64,000 bases of DNA from UBA5734 sp964528645 (lineage in GTDB: Bacteria > Bacillota > Clostridia > Saccharofermentanales > UBA5734). The stretch spans positions 1 through 64,000 of the forward strand of contig CAZGSR010000001.1 of NCBI GenBank assembly GCA_964528645.1. The letters run 5' to 3'. Of the stretch, positions 52,163 through 60,363 are shown in pieces. Numbering within the stretch: position 1 is the first letter of the stretch; each line of letters opens with the position of its first letter. The notes below the pieces were generated by a model. That model did no database searches. It was not told the DNA's origin and saw nothing but the letters and a program-made list of their open reading frames with translations. The position numbers and the translations under genes are program-made.

Positions 52163-53779
52163 CTACCGGGCTTGCCAGATGACATAGAGCAACAGAAAGG
52201 CAAAAAAACCGACCTGGCTGGCCACGATGCCATTGAAAGTCAATTCAAACCGGCCAGAGGATTTCAACCAGGCGCGTTTCTTCAGCAGGCCACCATACAG
52301 GGCAGCAGCGGCAAGGACCAGTAGCAGATACGTCAGAGATTTGGTGGGGAAACTGGCCGCGCCAATCGTCATGGGCAGGCCAAACAACACAGTGGTCAAG
52401 GATTCGCTGAACACACCGCCCAGCAAACACAGGACACCCATAAACAAGACAACCCCTTCTGCCAGCAAATCCGAAGCACGCGCGCCCTCCTGCGTCAGGG
52501 ACTTGGCTCTGGGGCCGAACAAGATGGTTGAAAACTTGGTAAAAGATAAGATCGTACCGAAATTGATTAGCAGCAGGCCGTATTCCAGCCAGCTCCCTGT
52601 GCTGCCATAACCAATCCAGTATTTCGAGATACTGCCGTTGAAAAAAGGCGCACCGGTGATACCCAGGATTGCCAGTGCCGTTGCAATCCCTGTGAGGGGC
52701 ATGGACCGCATCAGGCCCCTGATGTCATAGATGTTTCGTGTCTGATAGCGGCGAATGATCAGACCCGCAGCCAGAAACAAAGTCGATTTGAACAAGGCGT
52801 GGTTGATGATGTGGTAGAACGCGCCAAAGCTCGCCGGTTCACTGCCCTGGTTGAGTCCGATCATGATCAGGCCGATCTGGGAGACGGTATGGTAAGCCAG
52901 GATCAGCTTGATGTCCTTTTGCAGCAAAGCCAGAACGAACCCGACTACAGCCGTAATAAATCCCAGAACCAGGAACAGCTCCCTGGTGTCTATGACAGGA
53001 GAAAAGACGGTCTGGAGCCTTTCATAAAGATAAACACCACTTTTGACGTAAATCCCGGACAATACGGCTGACACAGCCGAGGGAGCACTCGGTGTGCCAT
53101 GTGCCTTGGGCAACCAGGAGAACAGCGGCATCAAGGCAGACTTGAGGCTGGCAGCCACCATGAGGAAGGCATAGGGCAGAAGCAGGGATGACGGATCAGG
53201 ATGGACTGGAATCTGCCCGGCCAGAAGCTTGAGATCAAGAAGTCCGGTTGTTTTGTACAGGATACCGGTTCCCATCAGGAAAAAAGACATGGAGACCGTG
53301 TTGACCAGCAGGTAAATCAGACCATCGTACATGGCCTGGCTGTCTTTTTTGAACATGATCAGGACACTGTTGACCAGCGTTGCGACCTCAAGCAGGACAA
53401 ACAAATTGAATAAATCACCGGAGAGGAAAATGCCGTTGATCAGACCCTGCATCGCGGTAAACAGGAACAGGAACAAGCGGTCTTTTTCTGCCCGGTTCCA
53501 CTCGTACAAACCGGCCAGGGTATACACCAGTGCTGTCAGGAGAATCAAATCGATCGCGAGGAAATCGGCCCGCAGGGTGATCGCGGCAAAAACAGGCCAA
53601 TTGCCCAGTGTCTGCTCGACAGTTCCCACTTGCCGGATTTCCAGGAATACCCAGGCCGACAGGGCAAACAGAACACCCTGAAAAAGAGTGACCAGAAGGC
53701 GGGCCAGTCGCGCTGGCAACAGCAGGGCCAGTGTTCCGATCCAGACCGGTCCGACCACAAGCCAGATCAAATAGGGCAT
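52163..53779 (-). CDS. mrpD: Antiporter large subunit MrpD/MbhH type
   Basis: A 538-residue membrane protein with about fourteen helices, homologous to the proton-pumping subunits NuoL/M/N. Key residues are visible: the glutamate in NLFVLLEVATLVNS, lysines in SLKSALMPLFSWLPKAHGTPSAPSAVSA and KDIKLILAYHTVSQIG. It is the only large antiporter-like subunit here: the long N-terminal part of MrpA is missing. GGAAGGGT precedes the ATG at 53779. Last gene of the antiporter operon; it converges on rluA with only 4 bases between stops. Confidence 0.9.
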   Translation of the reverse strand: MPYLIWLVVGPVWIGTLALLLPARLARLLVTLFQGVLFALSAWVFLEIRQVGTVEQTLGNWPVFAAITLRADFLAIDLILLTALVYTLAGLYEWNRAEKDRLFLFLFTAMQGLINGIFLSGDLFNLFVLLEVATLVNSVLIMFKKDSQAMYDGLIYLLVNTVSMSFFLMGTGILYKTTGLLDLKLLAGQIPVHPDPSSLLLPYAFLMVAASLKSALMPLFSWLPKAHGTPSAPSAVSAVLSGIYVKSGVYLYERLQTVFSPVIDTRELFLVLGFITAVVGFVLALLQKDIKLILAYHTVSQIGLIMIGLNQGSEPASFGAFYHIINHALFKSTLFLAAGLIIRRYQTRNIYDIRGLMRSMPLTGIATALAILGITGAPFFNGSISKYWIGYGSTGSWLEYGLLLINFGTILSFTKFSTILFGPRAKSLTQEGARASDLLAEGVVLFMGVLCLLGGVFSESLTTVLFGLPMTIGAASFPTKSLTYLLLVLAAAALYGGLLKKRAWLKSSGRFELTFNGIVASQVGFFAFLLLYVIWQAR

Positions 53780-53781
53780 GG

Positions 53782-54129
53782 TCAACCCTTCCGTTTCCAT
53801 TTGGCCCTCAGCCAATTGGTTGTCCCGTATTGGTGATACAGGTGGATGAACATGGTCAGGGCAACTGCTGTTGTGCCGATGCCAATGACAATATCTGTGA
53901 TCATCATGGCCTGGGGCAGCGGATCCGCCACAGCAGCGGCGGTTGAAACGTCACCGATCGGTGGGGCCGGGTGAGCAGGGGCCCCGGCCGACAGGAAATA
54001 CAGGATGATGGCTGATTGCATGACACCCAGGGAAATGATGGCTTTGACCATATTGCGCCGGGCGACCAGGCCATAGACGCCGATAAAAAACAAGATCAGG
54101 CTGATGATTTCCCCATCGATCCAAGGCAT
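53782..54129 (-). CDS. mrpC: Antiporter subunit MrpC/MbhG (NuoK-like)
   Basis: A 115-residue protein with three helices, homologous to NuoK. MVKAIISLGVMQSAIILYFLSAG is the conserved middle helix, followed by a polar loop and DIVIGIGTTAVALTMFIHLYHQYG. It starts directly after the mrpB stop and ends two bases before mrpD. Part of the ion-translocating membrane module. Confidence 0.9.
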   Translation of the reverse strand: MPWIDGEIISLILFFIGVYGLVARRNMVKAIISLGVMQSAIILYFLSAGAPAHPAPPIGDVSTAAAVADPLPQAMMITDIVIGIGTTAVALTMFIHLYHQYGTTNWLRAKWKRKG

Positions 54130-54522
54130 TTAGAGGCCTCCTTCATGAAAAACAAAGCGCAAGAAAATCAAAGTCAGGCCAGATCCGACCTTGAATCCAA
54201 TCAGGATGTTCATGACGATCATGTACAACTGGTTTTGCCACACAGAAAGATGCAAAGGGAGCACGATCACAACGAGAATGGAGAGGCCTGCCAAGGCCAG
54301 ATAGAGGATTTTCTCCATGAATTGCAGGGTCCTGATCCGGATGTCTTCATAGGGGTAGATGACATAATGGCTGATGAAGACAGTTGCCAGGATGGCTCCA
54401 CCCTGGAAGCCGCCTCCGGGTGATGTGTGCCCATTGAGGATCAGGTAAAAAGCCACCAGGAGCATCAGCGGGTTCAAAAGGCCAATCACAACGCGGATGA
54501 TGGGGCTGTCCTGGTACATCAT
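54130..54522 (-). CDS. mrpB: Antiporter subunit MrpB/MbhF
   Basis: A 130-residue membrane protein with four helices and the MnhB signature LMLLVAFYLILNGHTSPGGGFQGGAILAT. It overlaps the preceding small gene by four bases. Corresponds to the C-terminal MrpB domain of Na+/H+ antiporters and MbhF of membrane-bound hydrogenases. Confidence 0.9.
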   Translation of the reverse strand: MMYQDSPIIRVVIGLLNPLMLLVAFYLILNGHTSPGGGFQGGAILATVFISHYVIYPYEDIRIRTLQFMEKILYLALAGLSILVVIVLPLHLSVWQNQLYMIVMNILIGFKVGSGLTLIFLRFVFHEGGL

Positions 54523-54779
54523 CGGCGCGTCCCCCGCCAGGACAAATGGATGATGGCAGCGGCACAGACGAGCAACAGCAAGGTTTCAAACAACGTGTCA
54601 TAGAGCCGGTAATTGAGATAGATACCGGTCACCGCGTTGGCTGCCCCCGTGTCTGGCAGGCTGTTTTCCAGATAGAAGCCAGTCGCAGGAGAGGGGGCCG
54701 CCTGATGCAGCTGCAGATAAAACGCCAGGACAGTGCCCGTCAAGATCAGCATAAGCAAAGCTTTGACCCACCGCTTCAT
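54519..54779 (-). CDS. Small antiporter subunit MbhE-like (MrpA C-terminal piece)
   Basis: An 86-residue protein with two helices (about 6-23 and 64-80) and the short motif VTGIYLNYRLYDTLFETLLLL, which is the family signature of MbhE and of the last part of MrpA. It overlaps both neighbours by four bases, so the subunit is made in step with them. Confidence 0.82.
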   Translation of the reverse strand: MKRWVKALLMLILTGTVLAFYLQLHQAAPSPATGFYLENSLPDTGAANAVTGIYLNYRLYDTLFETLLLLVCAAAIIHLSWRGTRR

Positions 54780-55315
54780 GTCGACTGGGCTCCTTTCTCC
54801 AGCCGGAAAAGCGCAACCGGCAAACCAGCCAGTTCCATTTCCGCCAGGCGTGCAGCCAACGTATCCATCTGGTAATCCTCCTGGCCGCCATAAATCCAGA
54901 CCTGACCCTTTTCGACTGCAATCAGCAAGTCATAGTCTCGCTGGTCAAGTATGGCCAGGCGGTCCAGATCAGTCCGGAACACATGAGACTGGAGTTCCTT
55001 TTTGGCATACAGGTGTTCGATCTCGCGCAACAGCCGTGCCAGTTCCTTTTGCTGCTCCGGGTCGAGCGAGTCATCTTCAATCAGGAAAATGGTCATCAGC
55101 CGCTGTCGTTTCAGTGCCACCAGATAGAAAACAACGGACAGGCCACTGCCGATAATGGCCTCTGCCAGCGCCACATCAGGAGCGCCATAGATCAGGAATA
55201 ATACAGATGATCCCAAGGAATACACGCTCAGGTAGATGACCGCATGACGCAAGGTATGTGTCTGGATGGCCAGGATGGCAAAGATGACCAGGCTGATGAG
55301 AAAGACTTGCTCCAT
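54776..55315 (-). CDS. MbhD-like subunit (DUF4040) with soluble extension
   Basis: A 179-residue protein. Residues 1-68 form three helices with the MrpA C-terminal/MbhD signature SSVLFLIYGAPDVALAEAIIGSGLSVVFYLVAL. The remaining ~105 residues are soluble and charged (DDSLDPEQQKELARLLREIEHLY; RDYDLLIAVEKGQVWIYGG) and are not part of normal MbhD, which is about 90-95 residues. The extension may be a regulatory or docking domain. It overlaps mrpG by one base. Confidence 0.82.
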   Translation of the reverse strand: MEQVFLISLVIFAILAIQTHTLRHAVIYLSVYSLGSSVLFLIYGAPDVALAEAIIGSGLSVVFYLVALKRQRLMTIFLIEDDSLDPEQQKELARLLREIEHLYAKKELQSHVFRTDLDRLAILDQRDYDLLIAVEKGQVWIYGGQEDYQMDTLAARLAEMELAGLPVALFRLEKGAQST

Positions 55316-55659
55316 CAGTCGCCCTCCTCCCTGGATTCGTCATGAGTTTTTACCGAATTGGCAGTTGACTGCCCCAGTCCGCCAAGGCCACTCCGGTATG
55401 CGGAGCGAGCGATGGCATGTGTTGCCAGGGGATTGGTGACCAGGACGACCAGCAGGACCAGAACCAGACGCAAGCTGTAGTAACTCAGGCCAGTCTGGAC
55501 CAGGATACCCAGCATCATGGTTAAAAACCCCATGGTTTCGACTTTGGCCGTGATCAGGATCCGGGCATAGAAAGTCCGGAAACGGAAGACACCCACGAGA
55601 CCCAGAGCCATGAAAAGCAGTGCCAGGACGATCAGGACCCAGGAGAAAATGTCTGGCAT
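55315..55659 (-). CDS. mrpG: Antiporter subunit MrpG/MbhC
   Basis: A 114-residue protein with three helices and the MnhG motif MALGLVGVFRFRTFYARILITAKVETMGFLTMMLG, ending in TNPLATHAIARSAYRSG. The start at 55659 follows GAGGCGGTGAAGC; a longer frame reaching 56013 runs across mrpF and mrpE and is not real. Confidence 0.9.
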   Translation of the reverse strand: MPDIFSWVLIVLALLFMALGLVGVFRFRTFYARILITAKVETMGFLTMMLGILVQTGLSYYSLRLVLVLLVVLVTNPLATHAIARSAYRSGLGGLGQSTANSVKTHDESREEGD

Positions 55660-55664
55660 CTGCT

Positions 55665-55916
55665 TCACCGCCTCTCGACAAATTTGGCCATCAGGATGGT
55701 GCCGATGAATCCAAGGACGGCATAGACCAAGGCGATGTCCAGCAAATATGGTTGCCCGGTCCATGCAGCCAGCAAGACAATAAACACCGTTATTTTTGAG
55801 GAAAACAGGTTCAATCCCAGTAAACGATCCCAGACAGATGGCCCACGGATGATGAAAATGAGCACCATCACCATCAGGACGGAAATGGCAAGAATGGCAA
55901 ACAGATAGGAACTCAT
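55665..55916 (-). CDS. mrpF: Antiporter subunit MrpF/MbhB
   Basis: An 83-residue protein with three helices and the MrpF signature FIIRGPSVWDRLLGLNLFSSKITV followed by LLDIALVYAVLGFIGTILMAKF. It overlaps mrpE by four bases. Confidence 0.92.
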   Translation of the reverse strand: MSSYLFAILAISVLMVMVLIFIIRGPSVWDRLLGLNLFSSKITVFIVLLAAWTGQPYLLDIALVYAVLGFIGTILMAKFVERR

Positions 55917-56422
55917 ACCCGCCCCCTCCGGCCCCGTCCCCCCATGAGAATCCGTTCCATTTTCTCAATGCCAGGCTTGATTCCGGAAGGCAATGACGGA
56001 TCGGCAGGTGCAAAGCACAAGATCAGGAGCGTCCGGTTTTCTGTCGCAAGGGTGACTGTCCCAGGCGTCAGTGTCACTGCATTGGCCAGCATGACCAGGG
56101 GTAATTCGTCTTCCAGCGTCACATCATACCGTTCGATCCGGACAGATTCTTCCCGGCGGACTATCTTCCAGATGGCCTGGAAACCAGACTGGTAAATCTG
56201 GATGACCAGTGCTGCCAGATAGCGGACCAGGATGATTAGATGGAGTGAATGCACGGCCAGCGGCGGATCAGGCTGCAAGACCCGGATTGTGAAAAGGAGC
56301 GATAAAACAGAAACAGCCACCCCGGCCGCAAAAACGGGCCAGGATGGCTTGTCGTGAAGCACAATCCACACCCCGGTCAAGACCAGGGTATACGTGACAT
56401 AGAATACATCGCGCCGGCGCAA
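55913..56422 (-). CDS. mrpE: Antiporter subunit MrpE/MbhA
   Basis: A 169-residue protein with two or three N-terminal helices and the MrpE signature ELPLVMLANAVTLTPGTVTLATENRTLLI. Translation most likely starts at TTG 56422, seven bases after GAGG; no ATG fits. It begins nine bases after proS, so proS and the whole antiporter module are probably one transcript. Confidence 0.88.
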   Translation of the reverse strand: MRRRDVFYVTYTLVLTGVWIVLHDKPSWPVFAAGVAVSVLSLLFTIRVLQPDPPLAVHSLHLIILVRYLAALVIQIYQSGFQAIWKIVRREESVRIERYDVTLEDELPLVMLANAVTLTPGTVTLATENRTLLILCFAPADPSLPSGIKPGIEKMERILMGGRGRRGRV

Positions 56423-56431
56423 GTGGACGCC

Positions 56432-57868
56432 TCAGTAGGCTTTGCCCCAGATGACCAGCTTATCGGCCGGTTTGCCACAGCAAACACAAGTTTCGCCGAT
56501 GGTTTCCTGGCCAAAAGGCAGGCAGCGTGAAGTGGCCGTGGTCTCTTCCTTGATTTTCAGCTCACAGTCGAGATCGCCACACCACATGGCCCGGACGAAA
56601 CCGGGTTTCTGGGCGATCAGATTCGTAAAGTTGTCCCAGTCAGCTGCATCATAAATCCGGGAATTGAGGCTTTGTTCTGCTTTGGCGTAAAGTCCGGCAT
56701 GGACCGCATCGAGCAGCTGCGCCACGGTCTGGTCCAGCTGGTCCAGGGAAACGACGGTTTTTTCGCCGTTGTCACGCCGGACAACCACGCACTGGTTGTT
56801 CTCAAGGTCTCGTGGACCGATTTCGAGGCGCAGGGGCACACCCTTCATCTCGTATTCGGCAAATTTCCAGCCTGGCATTTTGTCGGATTCGTCGAGCTTG
56901 ACCCGGAACTGTTCACCGAGGGTGGCTGCTACTTCCCGGGCTTTGTCGAGGACACCCGGCTTGTGTGCGGCAATCGGCACGATCACAACCTGGACAGGTG
57001 CGATGCGCGGCGGCAGGACAAGGCCGTTGTCATCGCCATGGACCATGATGATCGCCCCGATCGAGCGGGTCGACAGGCCCCAGGAGGTCTGGTGGACATA
57101 GGACAGCTTATTGTTTTTGTCCGTGAACTGGATACCGAAGGCTTGGGCAAAGCCATCGCCAAAATAATGGCTGGTGGCGGATTGCAGGGCTTTGCCGTCA
57201 TGCATCATCGCTTCGACGGTATAGGTCGAAACAGCACCGGCAAATTTCTCTTTGTCGGTCTTCTGTCCGCGGACGACAGGAATCGCCAGATAGTCACGGT
57301 AGAAGGTGGCATAAGTTTCGAGCATGCGCAGGGTTTCTTCCTGGGCTTCCTGCGCTGTGGCATGGGCCGTGTGCCCTTCCTGCCAGTAGAACTCGGTCGT
57401 GCGCAGGAACGGCCGGGTGGTCTTCTCCCAGCGGACAACCGACACCCACTGGTTGTAAAGCTTGGGCAGGTCACGCCAGGACTGGATCACATTGGCATAA
57501 TGGTCGCAAAACAAGGTTTCTGAAGTCGGCCGGACGCAAAGCCGCTCGGTCAGTTTGTCGCTGCCGCCATGGGTCACCCAGGCGACTTCCGGGGCGAAAC
57601 CCTCAACATGGTCTTTCTCCTTCTGCAGGAGGCTTTCCGGGATGAACATCGGCATGGCGACATTCTCATGGCCGGTTTTCTTGAACATCCGGTCCAGGTT
57701 GTGCATGATGTTTTCCCAGATGGCATAACCGTACGGACGCAGGATCATGCACCCCTTGACAGAGGAATAGTCAATCAACTCTGCCTTGAGGACGACATCG
57801 GTGTACCACTGGGCGAAATCCTGGTCCATCGCGGTGATGGCTTCAACTTGCTTGTCTTGCTTGGCCAT
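56432..57868 (-). CDS. proS: Prolyl-tRNA synthetase (short, type 3)
   Basis: A 478-residue class II synthetase of the archaeal/eukaryotic-like form without the bacterial editing insertion. Motifs: GCMILRPYGYAIWENI, RPTSETLFCDHYANVI (motif 2 region), TTRPFLRTTEFYWQEGHTAHAT, YVHQTSWGLSTRSIGAIIMVHGDDNGLVLPP (motif 3), and the zinc-like C-terminal CVCCGK. The ATG at 57868 is ten bases after AAAGGAG; an ATG nine bases earlier is too close to that site. Type 3 ProS is common in Clostridia. Confidence 0.95.
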   Translation of the reverse strand: MAKQDKQVEAITAMDQDFAQWYTDVVLKAELIDYSSVKGCMILRPYGYAIWENIMHNLDRMFKKTGHENVAMPMFIPESLLQKEKDHVEGFAPEVAWVTHGGSDKLTERLCVRPTSETLFCDHYANVIQSWRDLPKLYNQWVSVVRWEKTTRPFLRTTEFYWQEGHTAHATAQEAQEETLRMLETYATFYRDYLAIPVVRGQKTDKEKFAGAVSTYTVEAMMHDGKALQSATSHYFGDGFAQAFGIQFTDKNNKLSYVHQTSWGLSTRSIGAIIMVHGDDNGLVLPPRIAPVQVVIVPIAAHKPGVLDKAREVAATLGEQFRVKLDESDKMPGWKFAEYEMKGVPLRLEIGPRDLENNQCVVVRRDNGEKTVVSLDQLDQTVAQLLDAVHAGLYAKAEQSLNSRIYDAADWDNFTNLIAQKPGFVRAMWCGDLDCELKIKEETTATSRCLPFGQETIGETCVCCGKPADKLVIWGKAY

Positions 57869-57917
57869 GAGGCTCATTCTCCTTTGGGGCTGTCAAATGG
57901 TGTTTGGGGGATTGTCA

Positions 57918-57949
57918 GAGGCTGCCCCGAACCGGTCGGAAGCAGCCTC
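57918..57949 (-). terminator. Hairpin after ackA
   Basis: GAGGCTGC (57918-57925) pairs with GCAGCCTC (57942-57949) around an inner CCGAACCGG pairing. No T run follows, so it may slow rather than end transcription into proS. Confidence 0.45.
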
Positions 57950-57982
57950 AGGTGTCCAAGATCAGGTTGGATGGGCAAATCC

Positions 57983-59188
57983 TCAGATCGAAAAGCCGCA
58001 GATCCGGGCTGTTTCACGGGCGATGGCCAATTCTTCATTGGTTGGGACGACGAGCACTTTGACTTTGGACTCATCCGTCGAGACGACAGCTTCACGACCA
58101 CGGACCGAGGCGTTGCGGTAGGGATCAATCTCGCAGCCCATGTAGGTCAGTCCTTCGCAGGCACCCTGGCGGATGTCGGCTGTGTTTTCGCCGATACCAG
58201 CAGTGAAGACGACGGCATCGACGCCACCCATGGCGGCAGCATACATGCCGATGTATTTGCGGCACTGGTACTTGAAGATGTCGAGGGCCAGACGGGCACG
58301 CTTGTTGCCCTCGCCAGCTGCAGCATAGAGGTCGCGGAAATCGCTGCTGACGCCGGAAATACCGAGCACGCCGGACTGTTTGTTCATCAGGTTGTCGACA
58401 CCCTTGGTATCGAGTTTTTCTTTTTCCATCAGGAAAGTCACGATTGCCGGGTCGATGTCACCGCTGCGGGTACCCATGCAGATGCCGGACAGAGGCGTCA
58501 GGCCCATGGTCGTATCGACGCATTTGCCTTTCTCGATGGCAGCGATGGAGGACCCGTTGCCGAGATGGCAGGTGATGATGTTGACGGATTCGAAAGGCTT
58601 GCCCATCATCTCAGCGGCGCGCCGGGCGACATAACCATGGGAGGTGCCATGGAAGCCGTATTTGCGCACACCATGCTTTTCATACATCTCATAGGGCAAG
58701 GCATACATGTAGGCCTTGGCCGGCATGGTCTGGTGGAAGGCAGTATCGAACACGGCCACCTGGGGCACGCCCGGCATGGCTTCTTCGCAGGCTTCGATGC
58801 CGGTCATGTTCGGCGGATTGTGCAAAGGGGCCAGGTCAAAGCAGCCACGGATGGCTCGCTTGACTTCCGGAGTGATCAGGGCTGAAGAAGCGAATTTCTC
58901 ACCGCCATGGACGACACGATGGCCAACGGCGTCGATTTCGTCCATGCCCTTGATGATGCCGTGCTCTTCAGATGTGAGGACAGACAGGACGGCCTGGACG
59001 GCGACTTTGTGATTGGGCAGGTCCATCGGCAAGGTAACCGAGTCGCACCCTTTGCTGGTGTGCTTGATCAGGGCGTGGTCGAGGCCGATGCGCTCGGCGC
59101 CGCCCTTGGCCAGGACGTCGCCATTCTGGGCATCCATGAGCTGGTATTTCAGGGAAGAACTGCCGGCATTGATGACAAGTACATTCAT
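57983..59188 (-). CDS. ackA: Acetate kinase
   Basis: A 401-residue enzyme converting acetyl-phosphate and ADP to acetate and ATP, the main energy step in acetate-forming anaerobes. Motifs: NVLVINAGSSSLKYQL at the N-terminus, DAVGHRVVHGGEKF, VFDTAFHQTMP, YGFHGTSHGYVARRA, NIITCHLGNGSSIAAI and FTAGIGENTADIR. It starts three bases after pta on the same transcript. Length and all catalytic residues are standard. Confidence 0.97.
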   Translation of the reverse strand: MNVLVINAGSSSLKYQLMDAQNGDVLAKGGAERIGLDHALIKHTSKGCDSVTLPMDLPNHKVAVQAVLSVLTSEEHGIIKGMDEIDAVGHRVVHGGEKFASSALITPEVKRAIRGCFDLAPLHNPPNMTGIEACEEAMPGVPQVAVFDTAFHQTMPAKAYMYALPYEMYEKHGVRKYGFHGTSHGYVARRAAEMMGKPFESVNIITCHLGNGSSIAAIEKGKCVDTTMGLTPLSGICMGTRSGDIDPAIVTFLMEKEKLDTKGVDNLMNKQSGVLGISGVSSDFRDLYAAAGEGNKRARLALDIFKYQCRKYIGMYAAAMGGVDAVVFTAGIGENTADIRQGACEGLTYMGCEIDPYRNASVRGREAVVSTDESKVKVLVVPTNEELAIARETARICGFSI

Positions 59189-59191
59189 GGC

Positions 59192-60184
59192 TTAAGCCTC
59201 CTGGGCCTGGACGGCCGTGATAGCGACAACGCCGACGATGTCGTCAGCAGAGCAACCGCGGGAAAGATCGTTGACAGGACGGGCAATGCCCTGGGTAACC
59301 GGGCCATAGGCCTCGGCTTTGGCCAGGCGCTGGACCAGCTTGTAACCGATGTTGCCGGCATTGAGGTCCGGGAAGATCAGGACATTGGCTTTGCCTGCAA
59401 CCGGGCTCTGCGGAGCCTTGCTCTTGCCGACCGAGGGAACGATCGCAGCGTCGAGCTGCAGCTCGCCGTCGAGCGCCAGGTCCGGCGCCTTTTCCTTGGC
59501 CAGGCGGGTCGCCTCGACGACCTTGTCAACCAGCGGATTCTTGGCCGAACCATAGGTGGAGTAGGATAGCATGGCCACGGTCGGTTCCAGGTCCGTCAGC
59601 TGGCGGAAGGATTTGGCAGAGGACAGGGCGATTTCGGAGAGCTGGTCAGCGTCCGGGTTTTCCATCAGGCCGGCATCCGAGAACAGGAACAGTCCGTCAG
59701 CGCCGAATTCACAATCCGGCACATCCATGATGAAGAACGAGGAGACCAGCTTCGTGCCCGGTGCGGTCTTAAGGATCTGCAAGGCGGGGCGCAGGGTGTT
59801 GGCGGTGGAATTGATCGCGCCGGCCACCATGCCATCGGCAGCTTGCTGTTTGACCATCATGACACCGAAAAAGAGCGGGTCGAGCATGGTTTTCTGGGCC
59901 TGCTCCGGTGTCACGCCCTTGGATTTGCGCATTTCATAAAATGCATCCACATAGGCAGCATAATCTTTGCTCGCAGCCGGGTCGATGATGGTGGCTCCTG
60001 AGATGTCCCACTGTGGTGCGACTGCTTTCACACTCGCAGGATCTCCGATCAGGACGATGTTGGCGATGCCTTTTTCCAGTATCTTGGCGCAAGCTTCGAT
60101 GGTCCGCGGGTCCGATGCCTCCGGCAATACAATGGTCTTTTTGTCGCTTCTGGCTTTGTCAAAGATCTTGTCAATGAATCCCAT
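59192..60184 (-). CDS. pta: Phosphate acetyltransferase
   Basis: A 330-residue enzyme exchanging CoA and phosphate on acetyl groups, partner of AckA. Motifs: VLPEASDPRTIEACAKILE, GMVAGAINSTANTLRPALQILKT, FADAGLMENPDADQLSEIA-type (here LFSDAGLMENPDADQLSEI) and LIFPDLNAGNIGYKLVQRLAKAEAYGPVTQG. It is the short form without the N-terminal DRTGG domain. Promoter and possible operator lie at 60262-60311. Confidence 0.97.
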   Translation of the reverse strand: MGFIDKIFDKARSDKKTIVLPEASDPRTIEACAKILEKGIANIVLIGDPASVKAVAPQWDISGATIIDPAASKDYAAYVDAFYEMRKSKGVTPEQAQKTMLDPLFFGVMMVKQQAADGMVAGAINSTANTLRPALQILKTAPGTKLVSSFFIMDVPDCEFGADGLFLFSDAGLMENPDADQLSEIALSSAKSFRQLTDLEPTVAMLSYSTYGSAKNPLVDKVVEATRLAKEKAPDLALDGELQLDAAIVPSVGKSKAPQSPVAGKANVLIFPDLNAGNIGYKLVQRLAKAEAYGPVTQGIARPVNDLSRGCSADDIVGVVAITAVQAQEA

Positions 60185-60261
60185 GCTTCTTACCTCATTT
60201 TTCTATTAACCGGCCCCGGCTGCAATCGGCCGGACAGTGCCGGCATCCGGATGGACAGTTT

Positions 60262-60275
60262 GTTCTTTTTAGAAC
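60262..60275. promoter_or_regulatory. Palindrome at the pta-ackA start point
   Basis: GTTCTTTTTAGAAC, arms GTTCT/AGAAC around four T. It lies just downstream of the pta -10, where a repressor would block initiation. No specific regulator is assigned. Confidence 0.45.
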
Positions 60276-60282
60276 ACACTAC

Positions 60283-60311
60283 AGTATAGCCGAAAGGCCA
60301 GAAGCTGCCAA
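60283..60311 (-). promoter_or_regulatory. Promoter of pta-ackA
   Basis: Minus strand TTGGCA (60311-60306), 17 bases, TATACT (60288-60283), both 5 of 6 matches. The expected start is near 60276, about 90 bases before the pta ATG. Confidence 0.8.
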
Positions 60312-60363
60312 CAGCAAATGGCCCTCCCCGGTCAAAATATGATCCTGTCTGGCGGTGTTTGTA

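Noticed and set aside
55315..56013. 232-codon version of the mrpG frame
   Set aside because: The upstream 118 codons overlap mrpF and mrpE out of frame; the true start is 55659 with its own ribosome binding site.
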